NCBI GenBank assembly: GCA_964457755.1
Contig: CAYWGC010000001.1
Span: 124,001 to 188,000 of the forward strand
Length of the DNA stretch: 64,000 nucleotides
Direction of reading: 5' to 3'
Origin: Tharpella sp964457755
Lineage (GTDB): Bacteria > Desulfobacterota > Anaeroferrophillalia > Anaeroferrophillales > Tharpellaceae
In this document: positions 9,038 to 18,001 of the stretch, piece after piece
Layout: each line of letters starts with the position of its first letter
How positions within the stretch are numbered: position 1 is the first letter of the stretch
Made by a program: the position numbers and the translations under genes
The notes under the pieces: generated by a model
The model's database searches: none
What the model was told of the DNA's origin: nothing
What the model saw: only the letters and a program-made list of their open reading frames with translations

Positions 9038-9925
9038 ATGCCCAAAGAGGGAAAAAACAGACTCTTGTTGTCACTGAGTATTTTGCTGGTTCTTTCGGCT
9101 GGCTTGTTCACAGCCGTACCCGCCTGGACCGAGACCAATCTCTGCGCGGAATGCCATGAGGAGGTCAGTGCTGCTTTCACAAAGACCGTCCATGGTCGAG
9201 TTGGAATCAGCCATGATTTCGACTGCCAATCCTGCCATGGCAGCGCCGCAACTCACTTGAACGAGCCCTCCCGTAAAAATATTGTCTCTTTTGCTAAAGA
9301 GGCAGGACCGAGTGTTATCGAACAAAACCGGCGATGTCTGGAATGCCACGATAATACACCCCAAGTCGCCCTCTGGGAGATGGGAAGCCACAGCCGCAAC
9401 GATGTTGCCTGTGTCAGCTGCCATTCGATTCACAACCAGCGTTCCCAGGTTGATCAGCCAGCGGTTTGCTATACCTGCCACCGTTCGCTCCGCCTGACCG
9501 CGAACAAGATCTCGCATCACCCCATCACTGAAGGCAAAATTAAATGCAGCGACTGTCACAACAGCCATGGCACCCTTTTACCTAAGATGTTAGTGGAAGA
9601 CAACATTAACCAACTCTGCTACCGCTGTCACGCTGAAAAACGGGGGCCGTTTGTCTGGGAGCACCCACCGGTTGCAGAAAACTGCGCCACCTGTCATGAA
9701 CCCCACGGCAGCCGCCATGAAAACTTGTTAAAAGAGAAGGTCGCCAACCTCTGCCAAGACTGCCATAATGCCGATCTCCATTCCAGCCGGGCTTACGATG
9801 CCAAAGCGGGTTTTTCCAGTGCTGGCCGAGCCCGCAGCATCGGCTTTGCCGGACGCTCCTGTTTGAACTGCCACGGCAACATTCACGGCAGCACCCAATT
9901 TGACCAACGCAGCTTCACAAGATAA
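9038..9925 (+). CDS. Periplasmic decahaem cytochrome, MtrA/DmsE family
   Basis: 295 aa. An N-terminal signal (LLLSLSILLVLSAGLF) is followed by ten CXXCH motifs in about 235 residues: CAECH, CQSCH, CLECH, CVSCH, CYTCH, CSDCH, CYRCH, CATCH, CQDCH and CLNCH. The regular haem spacing, extra histidines for bis-His ligation and length fit the MtrA/DmsE/PioA class, which spans an outer-membrane barrel and passes electrons from periplasm to the outside. The partner barrel gene begins 11 nt downstream, a standard arrangement. The start has GGAGGAGGG upstream. Confidence 0.9.
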   Translation: MPKEGKNRLLLSLSILLVLSAGLFTAVPAWTETNLCAECHEEVSAAFTKTVHGRVGISHDFDCQSCHGSAATHLNEPSRKNIVSFAKEAGPSVIEQNRRCLECHDNTPQVALWEMGSHSRNDVACVSCHSIHNQRSQVDQPAVCYTCHRSLRLTANKISHHPITEGKIKCSDCHNSHGTLLPKMLVEDNINQLCYRCHAEKRGPFVWEHPPVAENCATCHEPHGSRHENLLKEKVANLCQDCHNADLHSSRAYDAKAGFSSAGRARSIGFAGRSCLNCHGNIHGSTQFDQRSFTR

Positions 9926-9936
9926 GGGAGGCAGAG

Positions 9937-11949
9937 ATGAAAAAAGCAGTTTATGCTCTGATTATTTTAGTTATGCTCGCCTCACAGACGTTTGCCGCAG
10001 CAGATGCAAAAGTCGAGGTTCAGGGATCAATTGAGGCAGGTTACCGGATGGTTGATGATCAGAACGGCAACAATGCCCGTTTTCTCGAATACCGTGACCT
10101 TGATGATGATCCCTTCGGCGGTTTTGACCTGAGTCTGCAAAGGGGAACCTATTATTTGAACTTGCAGGGCAATAATATTGCCCAAGATGACCAGTCGTAC
10201 CTGGTCGAAGGTACGGATTACCGGAACTTCGCCTTTACTCTTTTCTATGATGAAACACCCCATAATCTCAGCTTCGATGCCAGAGCTCCATATACGGGAA
10301 TCGGCCACCAAGACCTTCAGCTGGCCCCGTCAACTAGCGACATGACCACTTTTGATTACAGCGTCGAGCGTGAAGAGTTTGGCGGCTATGCAACCCTCTC
10401 CTTAGGCACCCCTTTTTACCTTACCATGGGCGTTTTACGCCGCCAACAAGACGGCATTAAACCTCTGGGCAGTGGCGATTACTGGCGTAACCTGGAGTTG
10501 CCGGAACCGGTGGATTACACCACCGACGAGATTACTTTTAAGGGGGGATACCACGGCCAAAACCTGCAGGCCTCTCTCAAGGGATACTGGAGTAAATTTG
10601 ACAACGACAATGAGTCCATGACCCGGCCTTACACAGGCGACATATTAACGTTACCTCCCGACAATGATTACGGTAAAATTGCTGCTCAGATGAGCTGGCG
10701 AAACCTGCCCTTACAATCCTTGCTGGCAATCCAGCTCAGCTATGCCAAACTGGAAAGCGACATCTCCCTTAAAGATATGGGCCTGACAAATACGGGCGGA
10801 CTCTACAAAACTACCTTTGATGGTGATATAACCTACACCAGAGGTGCCATCGCTCTTACCTCTCGGCCCACCTCTAAACTGGACACCCGAGTCTACTTCA
10901 ACTATCTGGACAAGGATAATAACTCGGACAAGATCTCCGCCAGCCAAGAAAGCCAGATTTCTGACTACAATGAATACAAAACCGGCATCGACATGGGCTA
11001 CAATCTGGCCCGGCATACCAAACTTTCCGCCGGCTATGAATATCGGGATATTGACCGTCACAACCGGCCTGATGCTGAAACAACCACCGACCAGTGTGTC
11101 TTTTTTGAGGTTAAAAACAGCAATCTCGATTTCCTGACTGCCAGACTGCACTACAAGAGATTGGAACGTGACTCGGACTTCGGTAACAAAAACCGTGGCA
11201 CTGACCCGGTTACCAACAATGGGGAATGGATAAAACGCTATATTCGGCCCTATGATGCCACCGATAAAAGTATGGATGAGATAAAACTGATTCTGGAACT
11301 TTATCCTCTACCACAACTGGACTTCGGCTTTGAATATAGTTATAAAATGAATGATTATGATGAGACCGATCTCGGCCTTACCAAAGACAAACGCCACACT
11401 CTAAATACTGATTTCGTTTGGCGGGCGACCGACAAGGTTACCCTCAGCGGCTTTGTCGGTTACGAAAAGACGGAGGCTGACAGCGATCATCGGCAATTCG
11501 CAGCCGGTGAGTCAGCCGACATCTATGACAACACTGACAGTGCCTTCAACTGGAATCAGGACAGAGACGATGATTATTGGGCCTGTGGTTTAGCCTTGGA
11601 TTTTCCCAATATAGTGAAAAAACTGGATCTTCATTGCGCATGGCAATATCAGGATTCAGACGGCGAAGTCAGTTTCAGCTCCCCAGACGGACTGCTTGAA
11701 GATATCAATCAGTCCGACGATTATGACCTACAGAAACTCGAGGTCCAGCTCACCTACGCCCTGCGAGACAACACCGATATAACCTTGGGCTACCTCTATG
11801 AGAAATATGACTATGACGACCTGCAGTTTGCAGATTATGAAGCTTACACACCGACCGGTACGATACCTGGCAGCTATCTTACCGGAGCCTATTATGAGCA
11901 AAGCTATAAGGCCAATGTCGGCTATCTCATGGTTTCTTATAATTTTTGA
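9937..11949 (+). CDS. MtrB/PioB-family outer-membrane barrel of an electron conduit
   Basis: 670 aa with a signal peptide (MKKAVYALIILVMLASQTFA). The rest is alternating amphipathic strands with acidic turns and a C-terminal strand ending in VSYNF, the usual outer-membrane assembly signal. Its length and place directly behind a DmsE-type decahaem match decahaem-associated MtrB/PioB barrels, which sheathe the cytochrome in the outer membrane. GGGAGG lies upstream of the start. With the two preceding cytochromes it makes a three-part extracellular electron-transfer conduit. The direction of electron flow cannot be read from sequence. Confidence 0.85.
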   Translation: MKKAVYALIILVMLASQTFAAADAKVEVQGSIEAGYRMVDDQNGNNARFLEYRDLDDDPFGGFDLSLQRGTYYLNLQGNNIAQDDQSYLVEGTDYRNFAFTLFYDETPHNLSFDARAPYTGIGHQDLQLAPSTSDMTTFDYSVEREEFGGYATLSLGTPFYLTMGVLRRQQDGIKPLGSGDYWRNLELPEPVDYTTDEITFKGGYHGQNLQASLKGYWSKFDNDNESMTRPYTGDILTLPPDNDYGKIAAQMSWRNLPLQSLLAIQLSYAKLESDISLKDMGLTNTGGLYKTTFDGDITYTRGAIALTSRPTSKLDTRVYFNYLDKDNNSDKISASQESQISDYNEYKTGIDMGYNLARHTKLSAGYEYRDIDRHNRPDAETTTDQCVFFEVKNSNLDFLTARLHYKRLERDSDFGNKNRGTDPVTNNGEWIKRYIRPYDATDKSMDEIKLILELYPLPQLDFGFEYSYKMNDYDETDLGLTKDKRHTLNTDFVWRATDKVTLSGFVGYEKTEADSDHRQFAAGESADIYDNTDSAFNWNQDRDDDYWACGLALDFPNIVKKLDLHCAWQYQDSDGEVSFSSPDGLLEDINQSDDYDLQKLEVQLTYALRDNTDITLGYLYEKYDYDDLQFADYEAYTPTGTIPGSYLTGAYYEQSYKANVGYLMVSYNF

Positions 11950-12000
11950 TGGTTCATAATAACTTCAGCTTCCGTTTTCAGACAACCATAACAGAAACAA

Positions 12001-12034
12001 AAAAGGCCGTTTTCAATGAAGAAAACGGCCTTTT
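12001..12034. terminator. Strong terminator after conduit 1
   Basis: A 14-bp perfect stem (12001-12014 with 12021-12034) has a 6-nt loop and A/T-rich flanks. It closely resembles the hairpin at 2421 and, with its GATATCTGGCT flank, the one at 4126. Confidence 0.85.
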
Positions 12035-12223
12035 TGATATCTGGCTCAACCGTCTGGACAACTGCAATAACCTTCCAGATTCATTCCAAGATAAATCTAA
12101 GCCCTTGAAAACAGAGCCTTCTTTGAAGATCAAAAAGAAGAGCCCTCTGGGAGCAGCCGAAAAATCAAAAATTTAGCAAAAACCCTTGTCAAATCTTTTT
12201 TTTGTTCTTTTTAATTTTTTTAC

Positions 12224-12236
12224 GCTGAATAGTTAC
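12224..12236. repeat. Solo copy of the MITE terminal repeat
   Basis: GCTGAATAGTTAC is identical to the right end of the element at 4557-4687 and is preceded by a similar T-rich stretch. No matching left end lies within 130 bp. A partial inverted copy (GTAACTATT, 12244-12252) overlaps the stop codon of the next gene. It is read as a relic end. Confidence 0.55.
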
Positions 12237-12247
12237 CTATTTTGTAA

Positions 12248-12421
12248 CTATTTTCTGGTTACCGGATTAATGCTGCCAGCACAATGGGCCCCTTTATCTA
12301 GTTCATCATCGTAGATCTGAATATTGGTCTTACCGCATTTGGGACAGACTTTCAGATCTTTTTGATCCGGGGTTAAATGTTTTTCGTAGTCACAATCCAT
12401 ACATAAGAGTCTTAAGGCCAT
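12248..12421 (-). CDS. Small zinc-ribbon (rubredoxin-like) protein, 57 aa
   Basis: The frame from ATG at 12421 to TAG at 12248 encodes 57 residues. It begins MALRLLCMDCDYEK and contains CPKCGK, so two CxxC knuckles at residues 7-10 and 26-29 are spaced like a zinc or iron ribbon. GGAG lies 8 nt upstream. A lone Cys47 follows. Such small ribbons in anaerobes act as metal-binding or RNA/protein-contact modules; no specific role can be assigned. It is probably a single gene reading away from the AsmA gene's end. Confidence 0.65.
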   Translation of the reverse strand: MALRLLCMDCDYEKHLTPDQKDLKVCPKCGKTNIQIYDDELDKGAHCAGSINPVTRK

Positions 12422-12515
12422 GATTCATTCTCCTTTTAAATCTAAAGATTATGCTTAAATAAGTTTTGCAGAAGGAGCTCCGCTAATTGCAAGTTGCCCA
12501 CCGCAAAACCAACCC

Positions 12516-14324
12516 CTACTTTTTCAAAAATTGTCGCAGAAGATCTTCAGGCTTGGGGTCACCGCTCTTAGCGCCGGAGTCGCCATCTTTTTCAGCCAGT
12601 TTCTCTTCCAGTTTTTCGAACAGTTTTTTCTCCAACTTTTTCTGCAATTGTTTTTGCACTTTCTTCTCATCAAGACGCAGTTTAGGATTGCTCAAGGTTC
12701 CGGCCAAACTTAAGCCCACGGCCGCCTCCTCATTTTCATTAAAGGTCTCTTTAAACCAGGGGTAGCGCTGCGCCATCTTAAGACTTAACTGCCGGCTTAA
12801 AACCAGATTAAGGGGCAGATCCAGAGACCCGTCAAGACCGATCTGGCCCTCCGCCTGACCGCTGAGTTGATTACCATCCCAGGAGCTCTTCAGACCAACC
12901 TTGCCATCTTTGAGCCGCAGATTGCCGTCAAGCTCGGCAATTTTGAGATTTTCCAACTCAGGTAGTCCCAATACTTGGGCAAGCGTCTTGGTCAAGGGAA
13001 TATTATCAAGCCCACCCTGACGCAGACCATATTCACCGGCAATCGATAAACTTTTCTGCAAAGCGGCGGCGTCTGCCCCCCGCCCACTGAACTTGAATTT
13101 CCCATATCCAGAACCACTCAGATTATCCTTTAAAGCGGGTTTCGCCATCGCCATTAAAGCCGGCACCTGCAGATCAGAAAAAGAAAACTCGCCCTGGAAA
13201 TCGGGCTGTGCTAAAAATGGTTTAATTGCTGCTGCTGCCGTAAAGGAGCCGTCTGCCACCTCCCCTTTAAGCTCACTGATGGTCAAAAGAGCATCCTGAT
13301 ACTTATAGTCCAGAGTGAAACTATCAACCCTGTAATTTTCGTAAAGAGCTTGTTTGATATCAACCTTGCCATGAGCTGTAAGTTGCGGAGGAAATGGTAC
13401 TGAGGAATCAGGTTTAGCTCTTTGCGATGACTCAAGTGACACCGGTTTTGTCACGGCCGTACCCTTTATCGAAAGTTTCTGACCCAAGGCCGCGAGATAG
13501 GCGAGATCCAGCCGAGGTGAATCAAGATTGAGGACTATCGCCGGTTTTGCGCCCAGATAATCTTTTACCGAACCACTTAAGATACACTCTTCATTTTCTT
13601 GTTTGACAACGACCTGGTAAGCCACTTGCTGACGATCAAAATCAACCTTCCCCTGAATTTCAGGGGCCAGAGACCGATATTGGGCATTCAGAACAAAATC
13701 AAGTTCACCATGAGCATTTATCGACGCCGGAGTCAGATCACCAAGATCAAGGCGAGTTTTAAGATTTGCTTTAAGTTCCACTTTGGGAAATTCGCCCAGC
13801 TCATCGTGAAAAGAGACGACGACATCTCTAAATTCACAATGTTGGACAACCAGAGATAAAGGCAGAGCCGCCGCCGGAACCTTTGCATCCGCAGTTTTTT
13901 CGGGTAAAGAAGTTTGCACTTTATGGTTGTTCTGGAGAACCTTTAAATTAGAAAAATTATAGAGTCCCAGGCGATCGCGCCAGACCTTGATAACCGGGTT
14001 CTCAACCTTGACCTTTGTAATTTCCAGGCGTTTATCAAGCAGAGGCAGGAGACTGTAGCCCAGGCTGAACTCTTTAACCGCAACAAAATCGGTTTTGCCG
14101 TCGGCCTCTTTAACCACTAAACCCGCGATCTTGATACCGCTGAAAAGATCGATTTTTAAAGAGGCGATCTCAACTTCACGCCCCAAGGCCTCACGCATCG
14201 GCGGCAAGACCAGGGTTCGCAAGCGCTCTTCAGTGAGATATATTTTAAGCGCAACCCCGGCGATCACGAGCAAGCCGACACCGAGCACTCCTGCAACCAG
14301 CAAAAATCGGAACAGTTTTTTCAT
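12516..14324 (-). CDS. AsmA-family envelope protein
   Basis: 602 aa. One N-terminal membrane anchor (about residues 7-27) is followed by the AsmA pattern: VEIASLKIDLFSGIKIAGLVV, then KVKVENPVIKVWRDRLGLYNFSNL, and a C-terminal block with LRLKDGKVGLKSSWDGNQLSG. It ends in a highly charged Lys/Glu helix. Family members form long beta-sheet grooves between inner and outer membranes and are implicated in lipid transport or outer-membrane homeostasis. The start at 14324 (MKKLF) is preferred over an upstream TTG because GGGG lies 6 nt before it. Confidence 0.82.
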   Translation of the reverse strand: MKKLFRFLLVAGVLGVGLLVIAGVALKIYLTEERLRTLVLPPMREALGREVEIASLKIDLFSGIKIAGLVVKEADGKTDFVAVKEFSLGYSLLPLLDKRLEITKVKVENPVIKVWRDRLGLYNFSNLKVLQNNHKVQTSLPEKTADAKVPAAALPLSLVVQHCEFRDVVVSFHDELGEFPKVELKANLKTRLDLGDLTPASINAHGELDFVLNAQYRSLAPEIQGKVDFDRQQVAYQVVVKQENEECILSGSVKDYLGAKPAIVLNLDSPRLDLAYLAALGQKLSIKGTAVTKPVSLESSQRAKPDSSVPFPPQLTAHGKVDIKQALYENYRVDSFTLDYKYQDALLTISELKGEVADGSFTAAAAIKPFLAQPDFQGEFSFSDLQVPALMAMAKPALKDNLSGSGYGKFKFSGRGADAAALQKSLSIAGEYGLRQGGLDNIPLTKTLAQVLGLPELENLKIAELDGNLRLKDGKVGLKSSWDGNQLSGQAEGQIGLDGSLDLPLNLVLSRQLSLKMAQRYPWFKETFNENEEAAVGLSLAGTLSNPKLRLDEKKVQKQLQKKLEKKLFEKLEEKLAEKDGDSGAKSGDPKPEDLLRQFLKK

Positions 14325-14427
14325 TACAGACCCCAAGTTTACGAGTTAACGATATGACCTGTTTGCTAAACATAACACATTTTATCTAGATTGCAAGGAA
14401 AAAGTCGGTGGGTGGTCGGTGGAAGGA

Positions 14428-14616
14428 CTAAGTTAGATCGGAGAGCAGAACCCCTCCCTTACTTATATTATCCCTCTCCTCCTCATCGATAAAGATGATA
14501 ATCGACTCTTTGGGCTTATTGGCAGCCCTGGAAATAACCTCGGTCACGCCTTCGCAGATCTCGGCTTTCTGGTCGCGATCAAGCTCTCCAGCGACCCGGA
14601 TATTGACGTAGGGCAT
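14428..14616 (-). CDS. 4-oxalocrotonate tautomerase family protein
   Basis: 62 aa, the normal size of a tautomerase monomer. Pro follows the initiator Met (MPYVNIRV), which after Met removal gives the catalytic Pro1. The fold signature continues with LDRDQKAEICEGVTEVI and IIIFIDEE. It isomerises enol/keto acids. The nearby aryl-CoA ligase-type gene and TRAP carrier suggest aromatic or unsaturated acid metabolism, but operon linkage is not shown. AAAGGAGAAAAG lies directly upstream. Confidence 0.8.
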   Translation of the reverse strand: MPYVNIRVAGELDRDQKAEICEGVTEVISRAANKPKESIIIFIDEEERDNISKGGVLLSDLT

Positions 14617-14751
14617 AGCTTTTCTCCTTTCTTAAATTTTAATTTCTAGAACTTCGCAAAACCCTCAAAAAAAAACAGTTACAATTGCAGATCAGTATGC
14701 TACATTATCATTATAAGATCAATCAACTTTTACTACAGACAGGAGAAGAGC

Positions 14752-15219
14752 ATGAAAAGAAAGCAACTTTCATTAATCATTGCAACAATGTTGTGCGCCT
14801 TAATTCTCAGCAGTTCCTCAGTCTTTGCTGGTCAAAAGGTTAATGTTCCCTATGTCGTCTCCGCGTTAGATTGGTGGACAGGCATTGCCATCACCAACAA
14901 CAGCGTCGACCCCATTACTGAGATGAAGCTCTACTTCACCACAAGTACAGGAGCTTCAGGTTTTTACACGCAACCATTCGACCCTCTTCCCAAACTTGCA
15001 ATCCCTGGTATTTTCATAAACTACATGACCAATCTCGATGAAATTGCAGGGAGCGCCATGCTGATCGGCACCATATCGGCTCTCTACGCCAAAACCCTAC
15101 CCTCCGATGCCGGCTCCGTACTGTTTTCACATTCGGGCTCCGAAAAGTTTTCAGTAACCGTCTACATCGGCAATAGTGCAGGCTTTGCCTTCCAAGTTTT
15201 TGAATCTGAGAGCTATTGA
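14752..15219 (+). CDS. Small secreted protein of unknown function
   Basis: 155 aa with a clear signal peptide (about residues 1-26, cleavage near VFA|GQK). The mature part reads as a compact beta protein: VNVPYVVSALDWWTGIAITN and MKLYFTTSTG, with a C-terminal VTVYIGNSAGFAFQVFE. It has no cysteines after the signal and no haem motif. I do not recognise the family. AGGAGAAG lies upstream of ATG. It is monocistronic between two terminators and a palindrome. Confidence 0.65.
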   Translation: MKRKQLSLIIATMLCALILSSSSVFAGQKVNVPYVVSALDWWTGIAITNNSVDPITEMKLYFTTSTGASGFYTQPFDPLPKLAIPGIFINYMTNLDEIAGSAMLIGTISALYAKTLPSDAGSVLFSHSGSEKFSVTVYIGNSAGFAFQVFESESY

Positions 15220-15250
15220 GGTTCATAGAAACTGCTGGGATGCAGGCATT

Positions 15251-15270
15251 TTAAGAATGATCATTCTTAA
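15251..15270. repeat. 20-bp perfect palindrome
   Basis: TTAAGAATGATCATTCTTAA is fully self-complementary and lies between the secreted-protein stop and the convergent terminator. It may be an operator or part of a larger 3' structure. Confidence 0.5.
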
Positions 15271-15275
15271 CTGAC

Positions 15276-15312
15276 AGACTGTCCGAAAAAATTGTATTTT
15301 TTCGGACAGTCT
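15276..15312. terminator. Bidirectional terminator, 16-bp stem
   Basis: AGACTGTCCGAAAAAA (15276-15291) pairs perfectly with TTTTTTCGGACAGTCT (15297-15312). It separates the convergent secreted-protein and CoA-ligase genes. Confidence 0.88.
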
Positions 15313-15313
15313 T

Positions 15314-16606
15314 CTAATCGTAGCGCCGATCAAAGACTCTTCTGGTTTTACGTTCGCTACGCGGCAGCTCACCGTACGCCAAAAACTCGACTCTAGGGGT
15401 AACCATCAGGCGATGCTTGGTGCGGCTTATCAACTCTCGGCTTAAATCGTCATCCTGTTCTGCACTGGCACCTACCTGACGCTCGACTTTTAAGGTCATA
15501 TAATCACGGCCGTCGGCCTGATGGTCGAGATGAATCTGATATTCACTACCGAGTCCCGTGACCCCAGAAAGAACCGCGTCGATCTCACTGGGATAGATAT
15601 TAACTCCTCGAATAATAAAGACATCATCGCTACGCCCTAAAATTTCGCTGTGCCGTGGCATCAGAGAACCACAGGGACAGGGTCCGGCTACCGCCCGGGC
15701 CAGATCCCGGGAACGATAACGCACCAGCGGGGTCGCCTCTTTATAGAGAGTAGTATAGACCATCTCACCGATTTCGCCAGCGACCACCGGCTCCAGGGTT
15801 TCGGGATCGAGAAATTCGAGAAAATAGTAGTCGGCCCAATAGTGGATATTACTGCTACAACTGCAGTTAAGTCCGGTACCGGGGCCGTAGACTTCGGTAA
15901 GCCCCGGAATATCATAAAATTCTTCGAGCCCTAAAAGATCAACAATGCGCCGCCGCATCGCGGCACTGGTTCTCTCGGAACCACAGATAACCTTACGCAA
16001 ACTTATCTGATCACGCAAGCCCCGACGCTGCACCTCCTCTGCTAAAAGCAGGGCCATCGATGAGGTACAGCAGAGAATTGTCGTCGAAAAATCGACGAGA
16101 AAGGTACATTGCAGGTCGAGATTTCCGGGCCCGGTCGGCAGAGCCATCGCGCCATAACGCTCACAGGCGAGCTGAAACCCGGCGCCGGCCGTCCAGACTC
16201 CGTAACCAACACAGATCTGGACCCTATCCTCACGAGTCAAACCAGCCATCTCATAACAACGACAGAACATCTCGAGCCAGTCATCTATATCTTTCTGCGT
16301 ATAGGCCACTACTTTACGCTTACCGGTAGTCCCAGAAGAGGCATGGATCCGCACAATCTCACGATTAGCGACGGCTTGAAACGGCAACGGGTAACCATCC
16401 CGAAAATCTTCGGCCGTAGTTACAGGAAATTTCCGCAGGTCGGCGAACGTCGAAAAATCCTGCGGCGAGACTCCGGCCGCCGTAAAATGGCGGCGATAAA
16501 AATCGCTATGGCTATAGGCGTGGTTCAAGGTCCAGGAGAGCCGGTCAATCTGGAGCTCAGCCAACTCCTTGTGACTGTTAACCCGGGGAGCAAATCTTTT
16601 TAACAT
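15314..16606 (-). CDS. Phenylacetate-CoA ligase family enzyme (PaaK-like)
   Basis: 430 aa, the family's usual length. It has the adenylate-forming P-loop HASSGTTGKRKVVAYT, an aromatic-acid site region with GVWTAGAGFQLACERYGA, the acceptor motif EVYGPGTG, the hinge RYRSRDLA and the C-terminal RSDDVFIIRGVNIYPSEID. It activates an aryl or arylacetic acid to its CoA thioester using ATP. It is divergent from a TRAP carrier (16845), which may import the acid. The exact substrate cannot be read from sequence. Confidence 0.87.
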   Translation of the reverse strand: MLKRFAPRVNSHKELAELQIDRLSWTLNHAYSHSDFYRRHFTAAGVSPQDFSTFADLRKFPVTTAEDFRDGYPLPFQAVANREIVRIHASSGTTGKRKVVAYTQKDIDDWLEMFCRCYEMAGLTREDRVQICVGYGVWTAGAGFQLACERYGAMALPTGPGNLDLQCTFLVDFSTTILCCTSSMALLLAEEVQRRGLRDQISLRKVICGSERTSAAMRRRIVDLLGLEEFYDIPGLTEVYGPGTGLNCSCSSNIHYWADYYFLEFLDPETLEPVVAGEIGEMVYTTLYKEATPLVRYRSRDLARAVAGPCPCGSLMPRHSEILGRSDDVFIIRGVNIYPSEIDAVLSGVTGLGSEYQIHLDHQADGRDYMTLKVERQVGASAEQDDDLSRELISRTKHRLMVTPRVEFLAYGELPRSERKTRRVFDRRYD

Positions 16607-16844
16607 TTTCCCTCTCTAAAAATCAGTCTCAAAAAATCATCTCGATATTCTCAAAAAAAACGGGCCAAGCTCTAAAACATCTCTCTTTTTTTGTCAACCA
16701 ACGATTGCCCCATCCCCTCTCCCAGACAAACACCCAGGTACAAATATCAGGCAGAAAATAGTTGCATCATATAATAAAAGAAAGTAATGAAGGCAGCTTA
16801 CTAGTCATTTTAAAAAATCATTTTAAGAACAGAAGGAAAAGACC

Positions 16845-17882
16845 ATGACCAACTCAGCAAAAATCAGCAAAATGATCGTGACCCTGATCGCCTTGACTGG
16901 CATCCTTTTAACTTTGGCTCCCACCTCCGAGGCTGGAACCATGACCTTAAATTACGCCAATTTTCCACCAACTCCAACCTTTCCCTGTGTCCAGATGGAA
17001 CGATGGGCCCAAGAGGTGGAAAAACGCAGCCACGGCCAAGTCAAAATCGCAACCTTTCCCGGCGGCACCCTACTCGGCGCCAAAAATATGCTCAATGGAG
17101 TCAAGCAGGGCATTGCCGATATCGGCTGTTTCTGTCCACCTTACCTGCCGGGCCGTTTTCCCTTAATGGAGGGTGCCGATCTACCGAATGGCTTTACCAG
17201 TGCCGCAGTCGCCAGCGCCACCCTATGGGATCTCTATGAGAAATACCAGCCCGAAAGTCTCAAAGGTGTCAAAGTTTTAACCATGTTCACCTGCGCCCCG
17301 GCCAACCTGATGCTCAAAAAATCTGGAGCCAACCTTGAAGAATTGAACGGGATGGAAATCCGGGGAACCGGGATCTCGGGTCGCTACCTTGAAGCCCTGG
17401 GTGCGGTTCCAGTTGCCATGCCGATGTCAGCCGTACCGGAAGCCCTGCAAAAGGGAGTTGTCAAAGGCATTTTTTCATCACTCGAAATTATGAAAGATTT
17501 CAAGTTTGCCGAACTCTGCGGCCATGTCACCATCGTCAATGGGCCGACAACCTCATTTGCGGTAGTCATGAACCTCAAAAAATGGCAGGCCTTAACCCCT
17601 GAGCTGCAAAAGATTTTTACTGATCTGGGCCGTGAACAAGCCCTCTGGACCGGCAAATATGAAGATAATCATGTCAAAGAAGCCCTGGCCTGGTCAGAGA
17701 AGAACCACCAGGTCAAGATCGAAACCATCTCTCCGGCCGAAAAAAGTGTCGTCACCGAAAAGGTTCATTTTATGACCGATGCCTACCTCAGCAAAACTGC
17801 CAAAGCGGGTCTGCCCGGCAAAGAGTTTCTCGCCGATCTCCAAACCTTCAAGGCTAAATACGAAAAAGAGTTCGGCAAATAG
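16845..17882 (+). CDS. dctP: TRAP transporter substrate-binding protein, DctP family
   Basis: 345 aa with a signal peptide ending near SEA|GTM. The DctP signature is present: MERWAQEVEKRSHGQVKI, NGVKQGIADIG, and MEIRGTGISGRYLEALGAVPVAMP. Its Arg normally pairs with a substrate carboxylate. The protein captures an organic acid in the periplasm for the DctQM permease encoded next. AGAAGGAAAAG is upstream. The divergent aryl-CoA ligase gene suggests an aromatic acid; this is inference. Confidence 0.9.
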   Translation: MTNSAKISKMIVTLIALTGILLTLAPTSEAGTMTLNYANFPPTPTFPCVQMERWAQEVEKRSHGQVKIATFPGGTLLGAKNMLNGVKQGIADIGCFCPPYLPGRFPLMEGADLPNGFTSAAVASATLWDLYEKYQPESLKGVKVLTMFTCAPANLMLKKSGANLEELNGMEIRGTGISGRYLEALGAVPVAMPMSAVPEALQKGVVKGIFSSLEIMKDFKFAELCGHVTIVNGPTTSFAVVMNLKKWQALTPELQKIFTDLGREQALWTGKYEDNHVKEALAWSEKNHQVKIETISPAEKSVVTEKVHFMTDAYLSKTAKAGLPGKEFLADLQTFKAKYEKEFGK

Positions 17883-17895
17883 TTAATCTGTTTCT

Positions 17896-17952
17896 ATCAC
17901 GAAGGCGCAAAGAAAGAAGTTTTCAACTTCGCCATCTTTGCGCCTTCGTGAT
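17896..17952. repeat. 17-bp perfect inverted repeat between dctP and dctQ
   Basis: ATCACGAAGGCGCAAAG (17896-17912) and CTTTGCGCCTTCGTGAT (17936-17952) form a long intercistronic hairpin. It may limit dctQM expression or protect the dctP mRNA 3' end. A degenerate relative of the sequence occurs near 54560-54630. Confidence 0.6.
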
Positions 17953-18001
17953 ATTTATAAAAAAGTACCCTCCTGCTTTCGACAATGCCGTAATAGAAAA
18001 G

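Noticed and set aside
11946..12176. 76-codon frame after the MtrB-type gene
   Set aside because: Overlaps the barrel stop and spans the terminator at 12001; no domain.
16109..16603. 164-codon frame antisense to the CoA-ligase gene
   Set aside because: Lies fully inside a confident gene and shows no domain or start signal.
16748..16766. Sigma54 promoter upstream of dctP
   Set aside because: GG and GC elements are 12 nt apart instead of 10.
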